Assembly: GCF_900111295.1 (NCBI RefSeq) | Contig: NZ_FOGT01000012.1 | Span: forward strand, 58,288 to 122,287 | Reading direction: 5' to 3' | Length of the DNA: 64,000 bases | Source of the DNA: Salipaludibacillus aurantiacus | Lineage (GTDB): Bacteria; Bacillota; Bacilli; Bacillales; Salisediminibacteriaceae | Shown: positions 1 to 9,768 of the stretch, piece after piece | Numbering within the stretch: the first letter of the stretch is position 1 | Layout: the number at the start of each line of letters is the position of its first letter | The notes under the pieces: model-generated | Seen by the model: the letters and a program-made list of their open reading frames with translations, nothing else | Told to the model about the DNA's origin: nothing | Databases searched by the model: none | Made by a program: the position numbers and the translations under genes

Positions 1-1
1 A

Positions 2-697
2 CCGAAAACCATGAGATACAAGGGTGTTGACAGCGTTGTAAGAATGGCCAAAAAATATAATTCTGTCTACTTGAAGCCTCGAGCTTTATCCAGAGGCAGA
101 GGAATCTTACACGTAAGAAAATTAAAAAATGGTTACCGAATATCCAACCATACAGGTTACAGAAAAGTTGTTAAAACGAAAAAAAGATTAGCCGCAGTAT
201 TAAGAAACAAACTCAGAAAAAATGGAAATTATATTGTCCAGCAGGAGATCCGCTTTAAAAAATCCAGGAACAAAATGGATTTCAGGGTGTATATCCAGAA
301 AGATGAAACTAAACAGTGGAAATATTCAGGAATGGAAACTAAAGTAGCTAAAGCAGGAAGTGTTATTTCAAATTCTAAAAACAGGGAGAGGATAATTCCG
401 GGTGACAAAGCATTTAAAGAAGTATTTAATATGAACGATTCACAGGCGAAACAGAAAAAAGAAGAACTGACCAGACTGTGTATCAGAGTTTTAAAGGGTA
501 TGGAAAGAGACGGAGCAAAGCTTGGAGACGCAGCTGTAGACTTCGTAATGGATAAGAACCGTAAAATATGGCTGCTGGAAGTCCAGGTCAATTATGCGTC
601 TGAAAAAAAAGCTTATCGGACAAAAGATGAACGCCTCGTCCTGCCTTATATCCTGCCTACTCCATTTAAATATGCAAAAGCTCTTTCAGGGTTTTAA
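2..697 (+). CDS. YheC/YheD-family ATP-grasp protein, 5' partial
   Basis: This is the C-terminal part of an ATP-grasp protein of the YheC/YheD type, a family associated with the endospore coat in Bacillus. The frame is open to the window edge and reads P-K-T before the first ATG at position 11. That matches the family pattern of a Pro-x-Thr just before a helix and the VYLKP strand, so the true start lies upstream. Visible features are the ATP-binding Lys in SVYLKPRALSRGRGI, the VQQEI and DFRVYI strands, and the late LLEVQVN segment that resembles the metal-binding Asn/Glu strand of ATP-grasp enzymes. The substrate is unknown. A hairpin follows at 749-775. Confidence 0.75.
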   Translation, partial: PKTMRYKGVDSVVRMAKKYNSVYLKPRALSRGRGILHVRKLKNGYRISNHTGYRKVVKTKKRLAAVLRNKLRKNGNYIVQQEIRFKKSRNKMDFRVYIQKDETKQWKYSGMETKVAKAGSVISNSKNRERIIPGDKAFKEVFNMNDSQAKQKKEELTRLCIRVLKGMERDGAKLGDAAVDFVMDKNRKIWLLEVQVNYASEKKAYRTKDERLVLPYILPTPFKYAKALSGF

Positions 698-748
698 TTA
701 GTTCCCGGGGGCGGCTATCCAAAAAAATCAGGATTTAACTGAACATTA

Positions 749-785
749 ATCGGCAAGTGCATGCCACTTGCCGATTTCCATTTCT
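749..785 (+). terminator. Terminator after the ATP-grasp gene
   Basis: A perfect 11-bp stem (749-759 with 765-775, loop CATGC) is followed by a short T-rich tract on the plus strand. It lies about 50 nt after the stop at 697. The rest of the gap to 916 shows no ORF or motif I can support. Confidence 0.6.
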
Positions 786-916
786 TAAAGCAATGAACGT
801 CAAGATATTCAGAAGAATTACGTTAAATATGTTGTTGACTATAATTGCAACCATCTGTAAGACATACAAAATGACAGAAGACAGTTATAAAACCTGAAGT
901 TAAATGAAATGAATGT

Positions 917-958
917 AAAAATAAAAAGCATGAGTTCGGTTCGGCACCGGACTCATGC
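917..958 (-). terminator. Terminator of ilvE
   Basis: On the minus strand, GCATGAGT and ACTCATGC enclose an inner CGGT/ACCG stem, and the hairpin is followed by TTTTTATTTTT. It lies about 60 nt downstream of the ilvE stop and is a canonical intrinsic terminator. Confidence 0.85.
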
Positions 959-1017
959 CCTGCCTGCTGGATAAAACGCCTCACTATTGATGTTCGCTTT
1001 ACCTTCTTGAGAGGCTT

Positions 1018-2097
1018 TTAAAGTTCCTTCACTGTTTCTGTCCAGTTGAAAGTATCAGGGAGTTTCCCTGTCTGGATCCCTGTTATTGTATTATAAAGGA
1101 ATTTTGTTAAGTCTCCAGTCTGTCTTCCGTTAATAATCATTGTTTCATCCTGCCAGCTTAATTCGCCTATGGGGGACACAACTGCGGCCGTTCCGGCTCC
1201 GAACGCTTCTTCAAGCTGTCCATCTTCATAAGCCTGAAGCAGTTCTTCCATTGAAATTTTACGTTCTATAACATCGATATTCCAATGCTTAAGCAATTCG
1301 ATAATCGATTTTCTGGTGACCCCTTCTAAAATACTGTCATTCAGTTCAGGCGTAATAATCTGCCCGTTAATTTTAAAAAACACATTCATGCTGCCTACTT
1401 CTTCAATATATTTTTTATGGACGCCGTCAAGCCACATCACCTGGGCGTGTCCTCTGTCTGCAGCTTTTTCCTGAGCCTTGTAACCCCCGCAGTAATTACC
1501 GCCGGTTTTCGCGGTACCTGTTCCGCCTCTCACAGCCCGGGTAAAATGTTCTTCCACTTGTATGCTGACCGGATGGATCCCTTCAGGGTAGTATGATCCG
1601 ACAGGCGAAAGAATAATCATAAACTTATAGCTTTGTGATGGAGCGACGGCCAGATTAGCCTCCGTAGCAATAACAAATGGACGAATATATAATGATCGGC
1701 CTTCTTCATTAGGTATCCACTCTTTCTCAAGCAATAAGAGCTGTTTTAAATAATTAATGACCAGTTCTTCGCTTATCGGCGGAATGCTCATCCGGCCGTT
1801 TGAACGGTTCATGCGTTTAAGGTTTTCTTCCGGCCTGAACAGCTGGATGTCGCCTTCTGAATTAAGGTAAGCTTTTAACCCTTCGAATACGGATTGCCCG
1901 TAATGAAAAATCATCGCTGCTGGATCAAGTGTAATTGGTTCATATGGGACAATCTGCGGCTGAAACCAGCCCTTCTCCCTTGTGTATTCCATTGTAAACA
2001 TATGATCTGTAAAGACTTGCCCAAAAGGAAGGTCGTCTCCTTCAGGTTTTGGTTTTTTGTTTTGGTTTTCTACAATATCCAGTTTTGCTTCGATCAT
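1018..2097 (-). CDS. ilvE: Branched-chain-amino-acid aminotransferase
   Basis: This is a PLP-dependent fold-type IV transaminase that interconverts Leu, Ile and Val with their 2-oxo acids using 2-oxoglutarate/glutamate. The 359-residue length and layout match the bacterial IlvE/YwaA group. Visible motifs are FHYGQSVFEGLKAY near residues 65-77, the PLP lysine in AKTGGNY (Lys197), the EVGSMNVFF segment and the GAGTAAVVSP phosphate-binding loop. The ATG at 2097 is chosen because AAAGGAG sits 8 nt upstream; the in-frame GTG at 2106 overlaps that Shine-Dalgarno site. The gene has its own terminator at 917-958. I see no T-box in the short leader. Confidence 0.93.
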   Translation of the reverse strand: MIEAKLDIVENQNKKPKPEGDDLPFGQVFTDHMFTMEYTREKGWFQPQIVPYEPITLDPAAMIFHYGQSVFEGLKAYLNSEGDIQLFRPEENLKRMNRSNGRMSIPPISEELVINYLKQLLLLEKEWIPNEEGRSLYIRPFVIATEANLAVAPSQSYKFMIILSPVGSYYPEGIHPVSIQVEEHFTRAVRGGTGTAKTGGNYCGGYKAQEKAADRGHAQVMWLDGVHKKYIEEVGSMNVFFKINGQIITPELNDSILEGVTRKSIIELLKHWNIDVIERKISMEELLQAYEDGQLEEAFGAGTAAVVSPIGELSWQDETMIINGRQTGDLTKFLYNTITGIQTGKLPDTFNWTETVKEL

Positions 2098-2223
2098 TTC
2101 TCTCACTCCTTTATAAGACTCTTTTCAATTTAAGTGTTGATTTGTCCCTGCTCGCTTGTCCCCTGGAACGTCGCTGATCCTCCGGGTGTGCTCCCCTCCG
2201 TTCAGAAGAGTATTATTAACTAA

Positions 2224-2255
2224 AGAAAAACGCCCGGAATAAGGCATTCCAGCGC
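2224..2255 (-). terminator. Terminator of the small Cys-rich gene
   Basis: The minus-strand hairpin has GGAAT/ATTCC at its core, a wobble and a one-base bulge, and is followed by TTTTTC. It overlaps the stop of the 2257-2454 gene and separates that gene from ilvE. Confidence 0.6.
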
Positions 2256-2256
2256 T

Positions 2257-2454
2257 TTAAAGGGTCATATTCCGGTTTCTCTGCTCTTTTCTGACTCTCC
2301 GTTCAGTGGCGCAGATCCCCTTACACTCCACAGGCTTTTGGCACTTGCAAGGCGTGTTTAACAATAGATCCTCCAGTTCATTCAATTCCTCATCCGTTAG
2401 AGAGTAGAGACGGGCCTGAAGTTTCATAATTTGTATATATGAACCATTCTCCAT
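2257..2454 (-). CDS. Small Cys-rich hypothetical protein
   Basis: This 65-codon ORF is not recognised. It encodes a short helical N-terminus (LYSLTDEELNELEDLLL) followed by a cysteine cluster of the form C-x-C-x5-C-x3-C and a basic tail. The four cysteines could bind a metal, but this is inference. The ATG at 2454 is preferred over the GTG at 2463; the ribosome-binding site is weak (GTGGGG). Its own promoter-like and terminator signals support a real gene. The first half resembles DNA-binding or regulatory small proteins only in general composition. Confidence 0.55.
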   Translation of the reverse strand: MENGSYIQIMKLQARLYSLTDEELNELEDLLLNTPCKCQKPVECKGICATERRVRKEQRNRNMTL

Positions 2455-2488
2455 ATTCCCCACTCGCTTTAACGCGTTAATGTTAACT

Positions 2489-2534
2489 ATTGTATCATAA
2501 ACTATTTGAAAGAAAAGCTTATTATTAGAAAATT
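2489..2534 (-). promoter_or_regulatory. Extended -10 promoter with CodY-like box
   Basis: On the minus strand TGATACAAT (TACAAT at 2489-2494) is a good extended -10 for the small Cys-rich gene. Upstream at 2520-2534, AATTTTCTAATAATA matches 12 of 15 positions of the CodY consensus. The box is a prediction by eye only. Confidence 0.4.
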
Positions 2535-2660
2535 TAGTGATATTTTTTAATGTCCCTGAGGAACAGCCTGTTTCGTGTAATAAAGAGATTTTTTAGTATA
2601 GCCACGAAACCTGTGTATACATGGTAATCTGCAAGCTTTTATTCAGAAATGGCCTTTTCA

Positions 2661-2690
2661 TAAAAAAGCCCTGTTGCAATAACAGAGCTT
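2661..2690 (-). terminator. Terminator of argGH
   Basis: The 9-bp stem (2681-2689 with 2667-2675, one G-U pair, loop of 5) is followed by six Ts on the minus strand. It starts just downstream of the argH stop and ends the arginine cluster. Confidence 0.85.
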
Positions 2691-2701
2691 TTCCGGACCA
2701 G

Positions 2702-4072
2702 TTAAAGAGCTTTTTCAGCCAGCAGAATCTGCTCTTTTACCTGTTCCTGAGAGGTGCCGCCATAACTTTTCCTGTTAGCCACTACCTGTTCAGGCGCTAG
2801 AACCTCGTAAATATCCTCTTCAAACAGCCCGCTGAACTGTTTAAACTCATCAAGTGTTAAGTCGAGCAGATATTTACCATGATCAATGCCGTACAATACA
2901 ATTTTTCCAATAATTTCGTGCGCCTCCCTGAAAGGAAGTCCTTTCGTTACCAGGTAATCGGCTATATCTGTTGCGTTCGAATAATCTTCGGATACCGCCT
3001 GTTTCATGTTTTCCTTTCTCACCATCATCGTGTCTATCATTGGAGCAAGCATTCCGAGAGAACCTTCCAGGGTTTCTACTGTATCAAACATGCCTTCTTT
3101 GTCTTCCTGCATATCTTTGTTATAGGCAAGAGGCAGGCCTTTCAATACAGTTAACAACCCGATCAGGTTTCCATACACTCTCCCGGTCTTTGCACGGAGA
3201 AGTTCAGGAACATCCGGATTTTTCTTTTGCGGCATAATGCTGGAACCTGTACAGAAAGAATCATCGAGCTCAATAAATTGGAATTCCTGACTGCTCCAGA
3301 TCACCAGTTCTTCAGAAAGCCTGGAGATATGCATCATCATGATTGAAGCTGCTGACATAAATTCAAGTATGAAATCACGGTCACTGACAGCGTCCATGCT
3401 GTTCGGATACACATAATCAAAACCGAGCTCCTCTGCGACCTGATGACGGTCAAGAGGAAAAGTCGTTCCTGCCAGAGCGCCGGCTCCGAGCGGCGATCCG
3501 CTCACCCGTTTCAGGCTGTCCTGCAAACGTTCTTTGTCTCTTTGAAGCATCCAGAAATAAGCTAATAAATGATGGGCAAAAGAAACAGGCTGGGCGCGCT
3601 GCAAGTGAGTGTAACCAGGCAGAATCGTTTCTACATGGTCTTTCGCCTGGTTTAAAACAGCTGTCTGTACCGCTTTGATATGTTCAATAATCTGCTCAGT
3701 ATGGTTTTTTAAATATAGATGCATATCTGTAGCAACCTGGTCATTCCGGCTGCGCCCTGTATGAAGTTTCCCACCCAAAGGGCCTATTTCATCAATGAGG
3801 AATTTTTCAATATTCATATGTATGTCTTCATTTTCGACTGAAAAAGCAAGCTCGCCTTTTTTAATTTTCTGAAGAACACTTTTAAGACCTGCTTCTATTT
3901 TTTCAGCTTCTTCCTCTGACAAAATGCCGGTTGAAGCCAGCATATGAACGTGAGCGATACTTCCCTGAATATCCTCATCCGCAAGTTTCTGATCAAATGA
4001 GATTGACGCTGTTTCTTCCTCTACTAATTTATTTGTTTCTTTTGTAAATCTGCCGCCCCAAAGCTTCGACAT
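2702..4072 (-). CDS. argH: Argininosuccinate lyase
   Basis: The enzyme cleaves argininosuccinate to arginine and fumarate, the last step of arginine synthesis. It belongs to the fumarase/aspartase superfamily, and 456 residues is typical. The signature [12 protein letters not shown] carries the mobile loop with the catalytic serine. The N-terminus MSKLWGGRF, the [13 protein letters not shown] substrate-binding segment and the [14 protein letters not shown] segment with the catalytic histidine are all present. The ATG at 4072 has GGGAGG 8 nt upstream. It follows argG after about 190 nt containing a strong hairpin (4206-4245), so its level may differ from that of argG. Confidence 0.96.
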   Translation of the reverse strand: MSKLWGGRFTKETNKLVEEETASISFDQKLADEDIQGSIAHVHMLASTGILSEEEAEKIEAGLKSVLQKIKKGELAFSVENEDIHMNIEKFLIDEIGPLGGKLHTGRSRNDQVATDMHLYLKNHTEQIIEHIKAVQTAVLNQAKDHVETILPGYTHLQRAQPVSFAHHLLAYFWMLQRDKERLQDSLKRVSGSPLGAGALAGTTFPLDRHQVAEELGFDYVYPNSMDAVSDRDFILEFMSAASIMMMHISRLSEELVIWSSQEFQFIELDDSFCTGSSIMPQKKNPDVPELLRAKTGRVYGNLIGLLTVLKGLPLAYNKDMQEDKEGMFDTVETLEGSLGMLAPMIDTMMVRKENMKQAVSEDYSNATDIADYLVTKGLPFREAHEIIGKIVLYGIDHGKYLLDLTLDEFKQFSGLFEEDIYEVLAPEQVVANRKSYGGTSQEQVKEQILLAEKAL

Positions 4073-4205
4073 AACTTAGACCTCCCTATTAATTATAGCT
4101 CTGTTGAAGAAAAGTATTGATGCCGGCTCCCAGTTCGCCGACTGAATAATTTATAATCTTTAATATACACAGGAATCTTTAAATTAGCCACCCTTAAAAA
4201 CGTAA

Positions 4206-4245
4206 CACCGTCAGCGCTCCGATTTTAATCAGAACGCCGACGGTG
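4206..4245 (-). other. Long hairpin between argG and argH
   Basis: CACCGTC pairs with GACGGTG and the stem continues inward with several G-U pairs to give about 18 bp around a 4-nt loop. A TTTTT run begins 5 nt after the stem on the minus strand. It may be a partial terminator or an mRNA-stability element that sets the argG to argH ratio. Confidence 0.55.
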
Positions 4246-4264
4246 ACTGATGCCTCTCAGTTTT

Positions 4265-5488
4265 CTACTTTTCAGTATTTGCAAGTTCCGGCTTTTTATT
4301 ATTCACTTGTGAATATGTTTTTGTGGAAAGGCCCCATAATTTTATAAAACCAACAGCAGAGTAATGGTCAAAAGCATCCCCTTTTGAATAGGTGGCAAGC
4401 TCTTCATTATAAAGGCTGTTGTCTGACTGTCTCGCTATGACCATATGTGTTCCTTTCCAAAGCTTCACTTTTATTTTTCCGTTTACATTTTTCTGTGTTT
4501 CATTAATGAAGCCCTCGAGTGCATTTTTAAGCGGCGAATACCAGAGTCCATCATAGACAAGCTGGGTCATTTCCTGATCGATCTTTGTTTTATACTGGGT
4601 AACTTCTTTAGGTAACGTTAAAAACTCCAGTTCTTTATGGGCATTTATTAAAATAAGGGCGCCCGGGTTTTCATAGACTTCTCTTGCTTTAATTCCGACC
4701 AGTCTGTTTTCAATATGGTCGATTCGCCCTACCCCGTGTTTTCCGCCAATTTTATTTAACTGTTTAATAATCTCCACCATCGATAATTTTTCGCCGTTTA
4801 GAGCAACCGGTTTGCCTTCTTTAAATTCAATTTCTGCGTATTCAGGCTCATCAGGTGCATCTGCAATTGATGCCGTCCAGTCAAATGCTTCTTCAGGCGC
4901 CTCTTTCCAGGTATCTTCAAGAACTCCTGCTTCACAGGCACGTCCCCAAATATTTGCATCAATTGAATAAGGCTTTTCAAGATTTACAGGAACAGGAATG
5001 TTTTTCTGTTTCGCATATTCGATCTCTTCTTCACGGTTCATGCCCCATTCTCTAACAGGTGCAATGACTTCCAAATCCGGATTTAATGCCTGGATGGAGA
5101 CTTCGAATCTCACCTGGTCATTTCCTTTTCCTGTACAACCGTGGGCTACGGCTACAGCGCCTTCCTTTTCCGCAACTTCAACAAGCAGTTTAGCAATTAA
5201 CGGACGGGATAATGCTGACGATAACGGATATTTTCCTTCGTACATGCAATTTGCTTTTAATGCAGGAAGAAGATACTCTTCCGCCAACAGCTCCTTAGCG
5301 TCAATAATAACTGCTTTATCCGCACCAACTTCTAAAGCTTTAACTTTTAACGCGTCTAAATCTTTTCCTTCACCGATCTCCAGTCCAAGGGCAATCACAT
5401 CATACCCGTACTGCTCTTGCAGCCATTTAATAGAAACGGAGGTATCAAGTCCTCCTGAATAGGCTAAAACAACTTTCCCTTTACTCAT
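4265..5488 (-). CDS. argG: Argininosuccinate synthase
   Basis: The enzyme ligates citrulline and aspartate at the cost of ATP to AMP. It is an N-type ATP pyrophosphatase with the P-loop [10 protein letters not shown] near the N-terminus, the [15 protein letters not shown] segment and the [12 protein letters not shown] segment. The 407 residues agree with the family. The ATG at 5488 has AAGGAG about 10 nt upstream. The gene has its own promoter with two ARG-like boxes (5506-5551), so argGH can be expressed separately from argCJBD-carAB-argF, as in B. subtilis, although here the two units are adjacent. Confidence 0.96.
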   Translation of the reverse strand: MSKGKVVLAYSGGLDTSVSIKWLQEQYGYDVIALGLEIGEGKDLDALKVKALEVGADKAVIIDAKELLAEEYLLPALKANCMYEGKYPLSSALSRPLIAKLLVEVAEKEGAVAVAHGCTGKGNDQVRFEVSIQALNPDLEVIAPVREWGMNREEEIEYAKQKNIPVPVNLEKPYSIDANIWGRACEAGVLEDTWKEAPEEAFDWTASIADAPDEPEYAEIEFKEGKPVALNGEKLSMVEIIKQLNKIGGKHGVGRIDHIENRLVGIKAREVYENPGALILINAHKELEFLTLPKEVTQYKTKIDQEMTQLVYDGLWYSPLKNALEGFINETQKNVNGKIKVKLWKGTHMVIARQSDNSLYNEELATYSKGDAFDHYSAVGFIKLWGLSTKTYSQVNNKKPELANTEK

Positions 5489-5505
5489 TTGATAATCGCT
5501 CCTTG

Positions 5506-5551
5506 AAGTAGTATTTTTATCTATCCTAACGTATTTTTATGCATATGTCTA
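5506..5551 (-). promoter_or_regulatory. argGH promoter with two ARG-like boxes
   Basis: On the minus strand TAGACA (5546-5551) and TAGGAT (5523-5528) are spaced by 17 nt. Two AhrC/ArgR-like sites overlap this promoter. TGCATAAAAATACG lies within 5528-5547, in the spacer, and TAGATAAAAATACT within 5506-5525 lies just downstream. Both match the TGAATAAAAAT core of the Bacillus ARG box with one or two changes. Arginine repression is the expected effect. Confidence 0.65.
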
Positions 5552-5560
5552 CAAAAAAAT

Positions 5561-6529
5561 TTATTTTTTCATGATTTTTTTTAATAATGCTTTCTGTGCG
5601 TGAAGTCTGTTTTCAGCTTCATCAAATACGGCCGAGTGCGGTCCGTCAATAATTTCAGCCGTTACTTCTTCTTCCCTGTGGGCAGGCAGACAGTGCAGAA
5701 ATAAATAATCACTTTTTGCATGCTCTGCAAGTTTGCTGTTGACTTGGTACGGTTTAAAAGCTGTCAGACGTTCGTTTGTTTCGTCTTCCATTCCCATACT
5801 GGTCCACACATCAGTCACAATAATATCTGCATCTTTTACCGCTTCGTGAGGATCGGTGGAAAATGAAATGTCAGCCCCTTTTTTACTTGCTTTTATAGAA
5901 GCTTCCTTGAAAATACCAGGGTCAGGCTGATAGCCTTCCGGGCTGGAAACCGTCATATTCATTCCTGTCAGAGCGGCTCCCTGAAGAAGCGAGTGGGTCA
6001 TATTGTTGTTGCCGTCTCCTATATAACAGAGCTTTAAGCCTTCAAAAGTGCCTTTATATTCATATATAGTCATTAAATCGGCAAGTACCTGGGTTGGATG
6101 ATGGGGATCTGTCAGCCCGTTAATGACCGGGACAGTCGCGTGACGGGCAAATTCCTCTATCGTTTCATGGTCAAAGGTCCGGATCATTAACCCGTCTACA
6201 TATCTGGAAAGTACCTTTGCCGTATCAGACACAGGTTCACCACGGCCGAGCTGTATATCTTTTGAGCTGAGAAACAGGGCATGCCCGCCAAGCTGGAGCA
6301 TTCCTGTTTCAAAAGACACTCTGGTTCTCGTAGACGATTTTTCAAAAATCATTCCCAGCGTTTTGCCTTGCAAATGGGGATGAGGAATTCCTTCTTTTAA
6401 CTCCTGTTTAAGCACAATCGCTTCTTGAATCAGGTCAGTCAGTTCTGTTTCAGTTAAGTCGTTTATCGTTAATAAATGGTCTGTTGTCAGCTGTCCGTTC
6501 GTTTCATTTACGTCCTTTACAGTTTCCAT
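5561..6529 (-). CDS. argF: Ornithine carbamoyltransferase
   Basis: The enzyme transfers carbamoyl from carbamoyl phosphate to ornithine to give citrulline. The family motifs are present: STRTRVSFE (carbamoyl phosphate site), [10 protein letters not shown], and the ornithine-binding [11 protein letters not shown] with its reactive cysteine. Starting at the ATG at 6529 gives 322 residues, and AAAGGTG lies about 8 nt upstream. A GTG at 6538 overlapping the carB stop as GTGA is a less likely start. The tight spacing behind carAB fits use of carbamoyl phosphate made by that arginine-linked synthetase. Confidence 0.95.
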   Translation of the reverse strand: METVKDVNETNGQLTTDHLLTINDLTETELTDLIQEAIVLKQELKEGIPHPHLQGKTLGMIFEKSSTRTRVSFETGMLQLGGHALFLSSKDIQLGRGEPVSDTAKVLSRYVDGLMIRTFDHETIEEFARHATVPVINGLTDPHHPTQVLADLMTIYEYKGTFEGLKLCYIGDGNNNMTHSLLQGAALTGMNMTVSSPEGYQPDPGIFKEASIKASKKGADISFSTDPHEAVKDADIIVTDVWTSMGMEDETNERLTAFKPYQVNSKLAEHAKSDYLFLHCLPAHREEEVTAEIIDGPHSAVFDEAENRLHAQKALLKKIMKK

Positions 6530-6534
6530 TTTTC

Positions 6535-9500
6535 TCACACCTTTTCTTTTATTTTTTCTTTACTAAGCAAATCCTGTAAGGCTTCAGGTTCATAGCTTTC
6601 GGGCTCGCCTTTTAACCAGTCGACCAGGGTATCAAGTGTTTCCAGACTTGTGTAATAAGGAACCTGGTATTTTACTGATAATTCCCTGATGAAAAAACCG
6701 ATCTTTTCTTTTTCACGCCCTTGATTAGGAATATTAAGGACCAGTTGAGGTGCCGACTCTTTCCAATGGGCAAGTATATCCGTTTTATTTTTCACGATGG
6801 ACGCTGCATGAATCCCTTCGCCTTCTAAAAACCGGGCGGTTCCTTCAGTTGCTGTAATCTCCGCTCCAATCCCTTCTAACTTTTGGATCAGGCTGACACT
6901 CGCTTTTTTCATCCGGTCAGAAACAGAGACGAAGCATTGAATACGGCCTTCCTGTGCGGCCCCATCAGTGTAACTTGCAACTTTTTTCAAGGCTTCATTC
7001 TTTGTTTTCCCAAGCCCGATAATTTCGCCAGTAGATTTCATCTCAGGGCCGAGTACGTGATCCACGCCTTTTAATTTACTTGCAGAGAAAACCGGTGCTT
7101 TCACTGTAAAGTAGGAAGGTTCTTTCAATAATCCTGCAGTTTCCGCAGTTGAAGCTAATAATTTTCCGAGCTGTACTTCCACTGCACTCTGAATCATTGG
7201 GAAGCCAGTGACTTTGCTCATAATAGGAACTGTCCGTGAGGATCTCGGATTGACTTCAAGAACGTAAACTGTTCCCTCATAAATGACGAATTGAATATTC
7301 ATCATTCCGATTACAGGCGTTGTTACAGCTATTTGAGAAGCAATTTCAACGATCGACTGCTTTTCTGTCTCTGTAAGTGTCACAGGCGGAAAGACCGTCA
7401 TACTGTCGCCTGAATGGACGCCTGCTTTCTCCAGATGTTCAAAAATACCTGGAATAATAATATTTTCACCGTCGGATATGACATCCACTTCACATTCCAG
7501 ACCGGGTACATACTGATCTATTAATAAAGGCCAGCAGCGGTTGTTTGTTTCTTCCTGAATTCGCTCTACATACTGGGCGAGCTCTATTTCGTTATAGCAG
7601 ATAAACATGGACTGGCCGCCAATCACGTATGACGGTCTGATCAGAACCGGATAGCCCAGTTTTTCGGCCGTCTTAGTCAAGTCAGCAGGCGCATGTGCGC
7701 TGTTCCCCGCGATATGCGGAATATCCAGGCTGTTCAGCAGCTCATAAAACTGTCCCCTGTCTTCAAGGCGGTCAATATTTTCAGGTGAAGTTCCGTAAAT
7801 TTTGATCCCTTCTTCCTGAAGATCGTTTGCCAGATTAATGGCTGTCTGGCCTCCGAACTGGATTAACACGCCCTCTACTTTTTCTTTGCGGATAACAGCT
7901 AACACATCTTCAAGAGCAAGCGGCTCAAAATAAAGCCTGTCGGCGACGGAATAATCAGTGCTCACTGTTTCTGGATTATTATTTATGACTACCGCTTCGT
8001 ATCCGAGCTTTTTAACTGCAAGCGCTGCGTGCACAGAACAATAATCAAATTCCACGCCCTGCCCGATCCGGATAGGACCTGAACCGAGAACCAGTATTTT
8101 TTTGCGGGCTTCGGAGACGGCCACTTCATCTTCCCCATGCCACGTGGAATAAAAATATGGCGTGACAGCGTCAAATTCCCCTGCACAAGTATCCACAAGC
8201 TTGTATGAAGGGTGTATGTTTATGCGTTCATATTCGCTTCTGAGAGTCGATGAATTCGTCCCTGTAAGTTCGGCTATCCGGCTGTCACTTATATTTAACC
8301 TCTTGGCTTTTAAAAGAAGCTCTTTTGTTAAACCTGACCATCCGGCGTTTTTTAAATGTCGTTCACATACTATGATTTTTTCTATCTTTCTTAAAAACCA
8401 GTAATCAATTTCAGTTAAACTCATGATCTCTTCAATTGTATACTTTCTCGTGAATGCTTCTGCAATCGCGAAGAGCCTCAGGTCGTTCGGGTTTGTAAGA
8501 AGCCCGTTAATTTCTTCGTTTGATTTCTTTTTAAACGACGGCCATACAAGGCTGTGAACATTAAGTTCAAGAGACCGGACTGCTTTATTTAATGCCCCTT
8601 CAAATGTCCTGTCTATTGACATTACTTCACCGGTTGCTTTCATCTGCGTGCCAAGCGAACGATCCGCCTCAGAAAACTTATCAAATGGAAAGCGCGGAAG
8701 TTTAACAACGACATAGTCTAAAGCAGGTTCAAAAGAAGCAAATGTATTACCGGTAATCGGATTTAAAATTTCATCGAGCGGCTGCCCGATCGCACACTTG
8801 GCAGCCATTCTGGCAATCGGATAGCCGGTCGCTTTTGAAGCGAGTGCCGACGACCTGCTCACTCGGGGATTAACTTCAATAATGGCGTATTCATCTGATT
8901 CAGGATTTAAAGCAAATTGAATATTGCAGCCTCCTACCACATCAAGGGCACGAATAACTTTTAAAGAAGCTGAACGCAGCATTTGATACTGGTTGTCCGA
9001 TAAAGTCTGGGAAGGTGCAACTACTATAGAATCACCGGTATGAACACCTACAGGATCCATGTTTTCCATATTGCAGACTATAACACATGTATCATTAGCG
9101 TCTCTCATGACCTCATACTCTATTTCTTTCCAGCCTTTTATACTTCTCTCGACAAGAACCTGGCTGATCGGACTTAACTTTAATCCCTGTCTCAAAATGG
9201 AATGGAACTCTTCATCATTATAGGCAAAGCCTCCGCCCCCGCCCCCTAACGTATAAGCAGGACGAAGGATTACCGGGTAACCTATTTCTTTAATAAATGA
9301 AAAGCCTTCATCAATGGTTTCAACAATTTGCGATTCTGAGACAGGTTCTCCGATGTCCAGCATGAGCTCGCGGAATAACTCCCTGTCTTCACCCTTTTGT
9401 ATAGAGGATACAGACGTCCCCAAAATGGATACGCCGTACTTTTCTAGCACGCCTTGTTGGGCTAAATTAACAGTTAAATTCAAGCCGGTCTGACCGCCGA

Positions 9501-9768
9501 GGCTCCCGATCACCCCATCAGGCTTCTCCTTGGAAATAATGTTTTCAAGAGAGTTAACGGTTAACGGTTCCATATATACTTTATCTGCAATCGTATCATC
9601 CGTCATAATTGTAGCCGGGTTGTTGTTGACTAAGATAACTTCTATTCCTTCTTCTTTAAGTGCCAGGCAGGCCTGAGTGCCTGCATAATCAAATTCAGCT
9701 GCCTGTCCAATGACTATCGGGCCTGAGCCGATGACCAGCACTTTTTGCAATTTGTCAGACTTCCACAT
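6535..9768 (-). CDS. carB: Carbamoyl-phosphate synthase large subunit, arginine-type
   Basis: This large subunit makes carbamoyl phosphate from bicarbonate, two ATP and ammonia passed from CarA. The two homologous ATP-grasp halves are visible, each opening with a GSGPIxIGQ motif ([13 protein letters not shown] and [13 protein letters not shown]). The C-terminal MGS-like allosteric domain is retained. The ATG at 9768 is chosen because it begins the conserved [14 protein letters not shown] and has GGAGG 8 nt upstream; an in-frame 57-codon extension upstream lies inside carA and is spurious. The protein has 1077 residues. The first half carries a run of six glycines in [12 protein letters not shown]. 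It overlaps carA by 14 nt. The location inside the arg operon marks it as the arginine-specific isozyme. Confidence 0.95.
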   Translation of the reverse strand: MWKSDKLQKVLVIGSGPIVIGQAAEFDYAGTQACLALKEEGIEVILVNNNPATIMTDDTIADKVYMEPLTVNSLENIISKEKPDGVIGSLGGQTGLNLTVNLAQQGVLEKYGVSILGTSVSSIQKGEDRELFRELMLDIGEPVSESQIVETIDEGFSFIKEIGYPVILRPAYTLGGGGGGFAYNDEEFHSILRQGLKLSPISQVLVERSIKGWKEIEYEVMRDANDTCVIVCNMENMDPVGVHTGDSIVVAPSQTLSDNQYQMLRSASLKVIRALDVVGGCNIQFALNPESDEYAIIEVNPRVSRSSALASKATGYPIARMAAKCAIGQPLDEILNPITGNTFASFEPALDYVVVKLPRFPFDKFSEADRSLGTQMKATGEVMSIDRTFEGALNKAVRSLELNVHSLVWPSFKKKSNEEINGLLTNPNDLRLFAIAEAFTRKYTIEEIMSLTEIDYWFLRKIEKIIVCERHLKNAGWSGLTKELLLKAKRLNISDSRIAELTGTNSSTLRSEYERINIHPSYKLVDTCAGEFDAVTPYFYSTWHGEDEVAVSEARKKILVLGSGPIRIGQGVEFDYCSVHAALAVKKLGYEAVVINNNPETVSTDYSVADRLYFEPLALEDVLAVIRKEKVEGVLIQFGGQTAINLANDLQEEGIKIYGTSPENIDRLEDRGQFYELLNSLDIPHIAGNSAHAPADLTKTAEKLGYPVLIRPSYVIGGQSMFICYNEIELAQYVERIQEETNNRCWPLLIDQYVPGLECEVDVISDGENIIIPGIFEHLEKAGVHSGDSMTVFPPVTLTETEKQSIVEIASQIAVTTPVIGMMNIQFVIYEGTVYVLEVNPRSSRTVPIMSKVTGFPMIQSAVEVQLGKLLASTAETAGLLKEPSYFTVKAPVFSASKLKGVDHVLGPEMKSTGEIIGLGKTKNEALKKVASYTDGAAQEGRIQCFVSVSDRMKKASVSLIQKLEGIGAEITATEGTARFLEGEGIHAASIVKNKTDILAHWKESAPQLVLNIPNQGREKEKIGFFIRELSVKYQVPYYTSLETLDTLVDWLKGEPESYEPEALQDLLSKEKIKEKV

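Noticed and set aside
2107..2223. T-box leader before ilvE
   Set aside because: The conserved T-box sequence is absent and the region is too short.
2570..2610. GTTTCGTG/CACGAAAC inverted repeat
   Set aside because: The arms are only 8 bp with a 25-nt loop and no T-tract; it may be chance.
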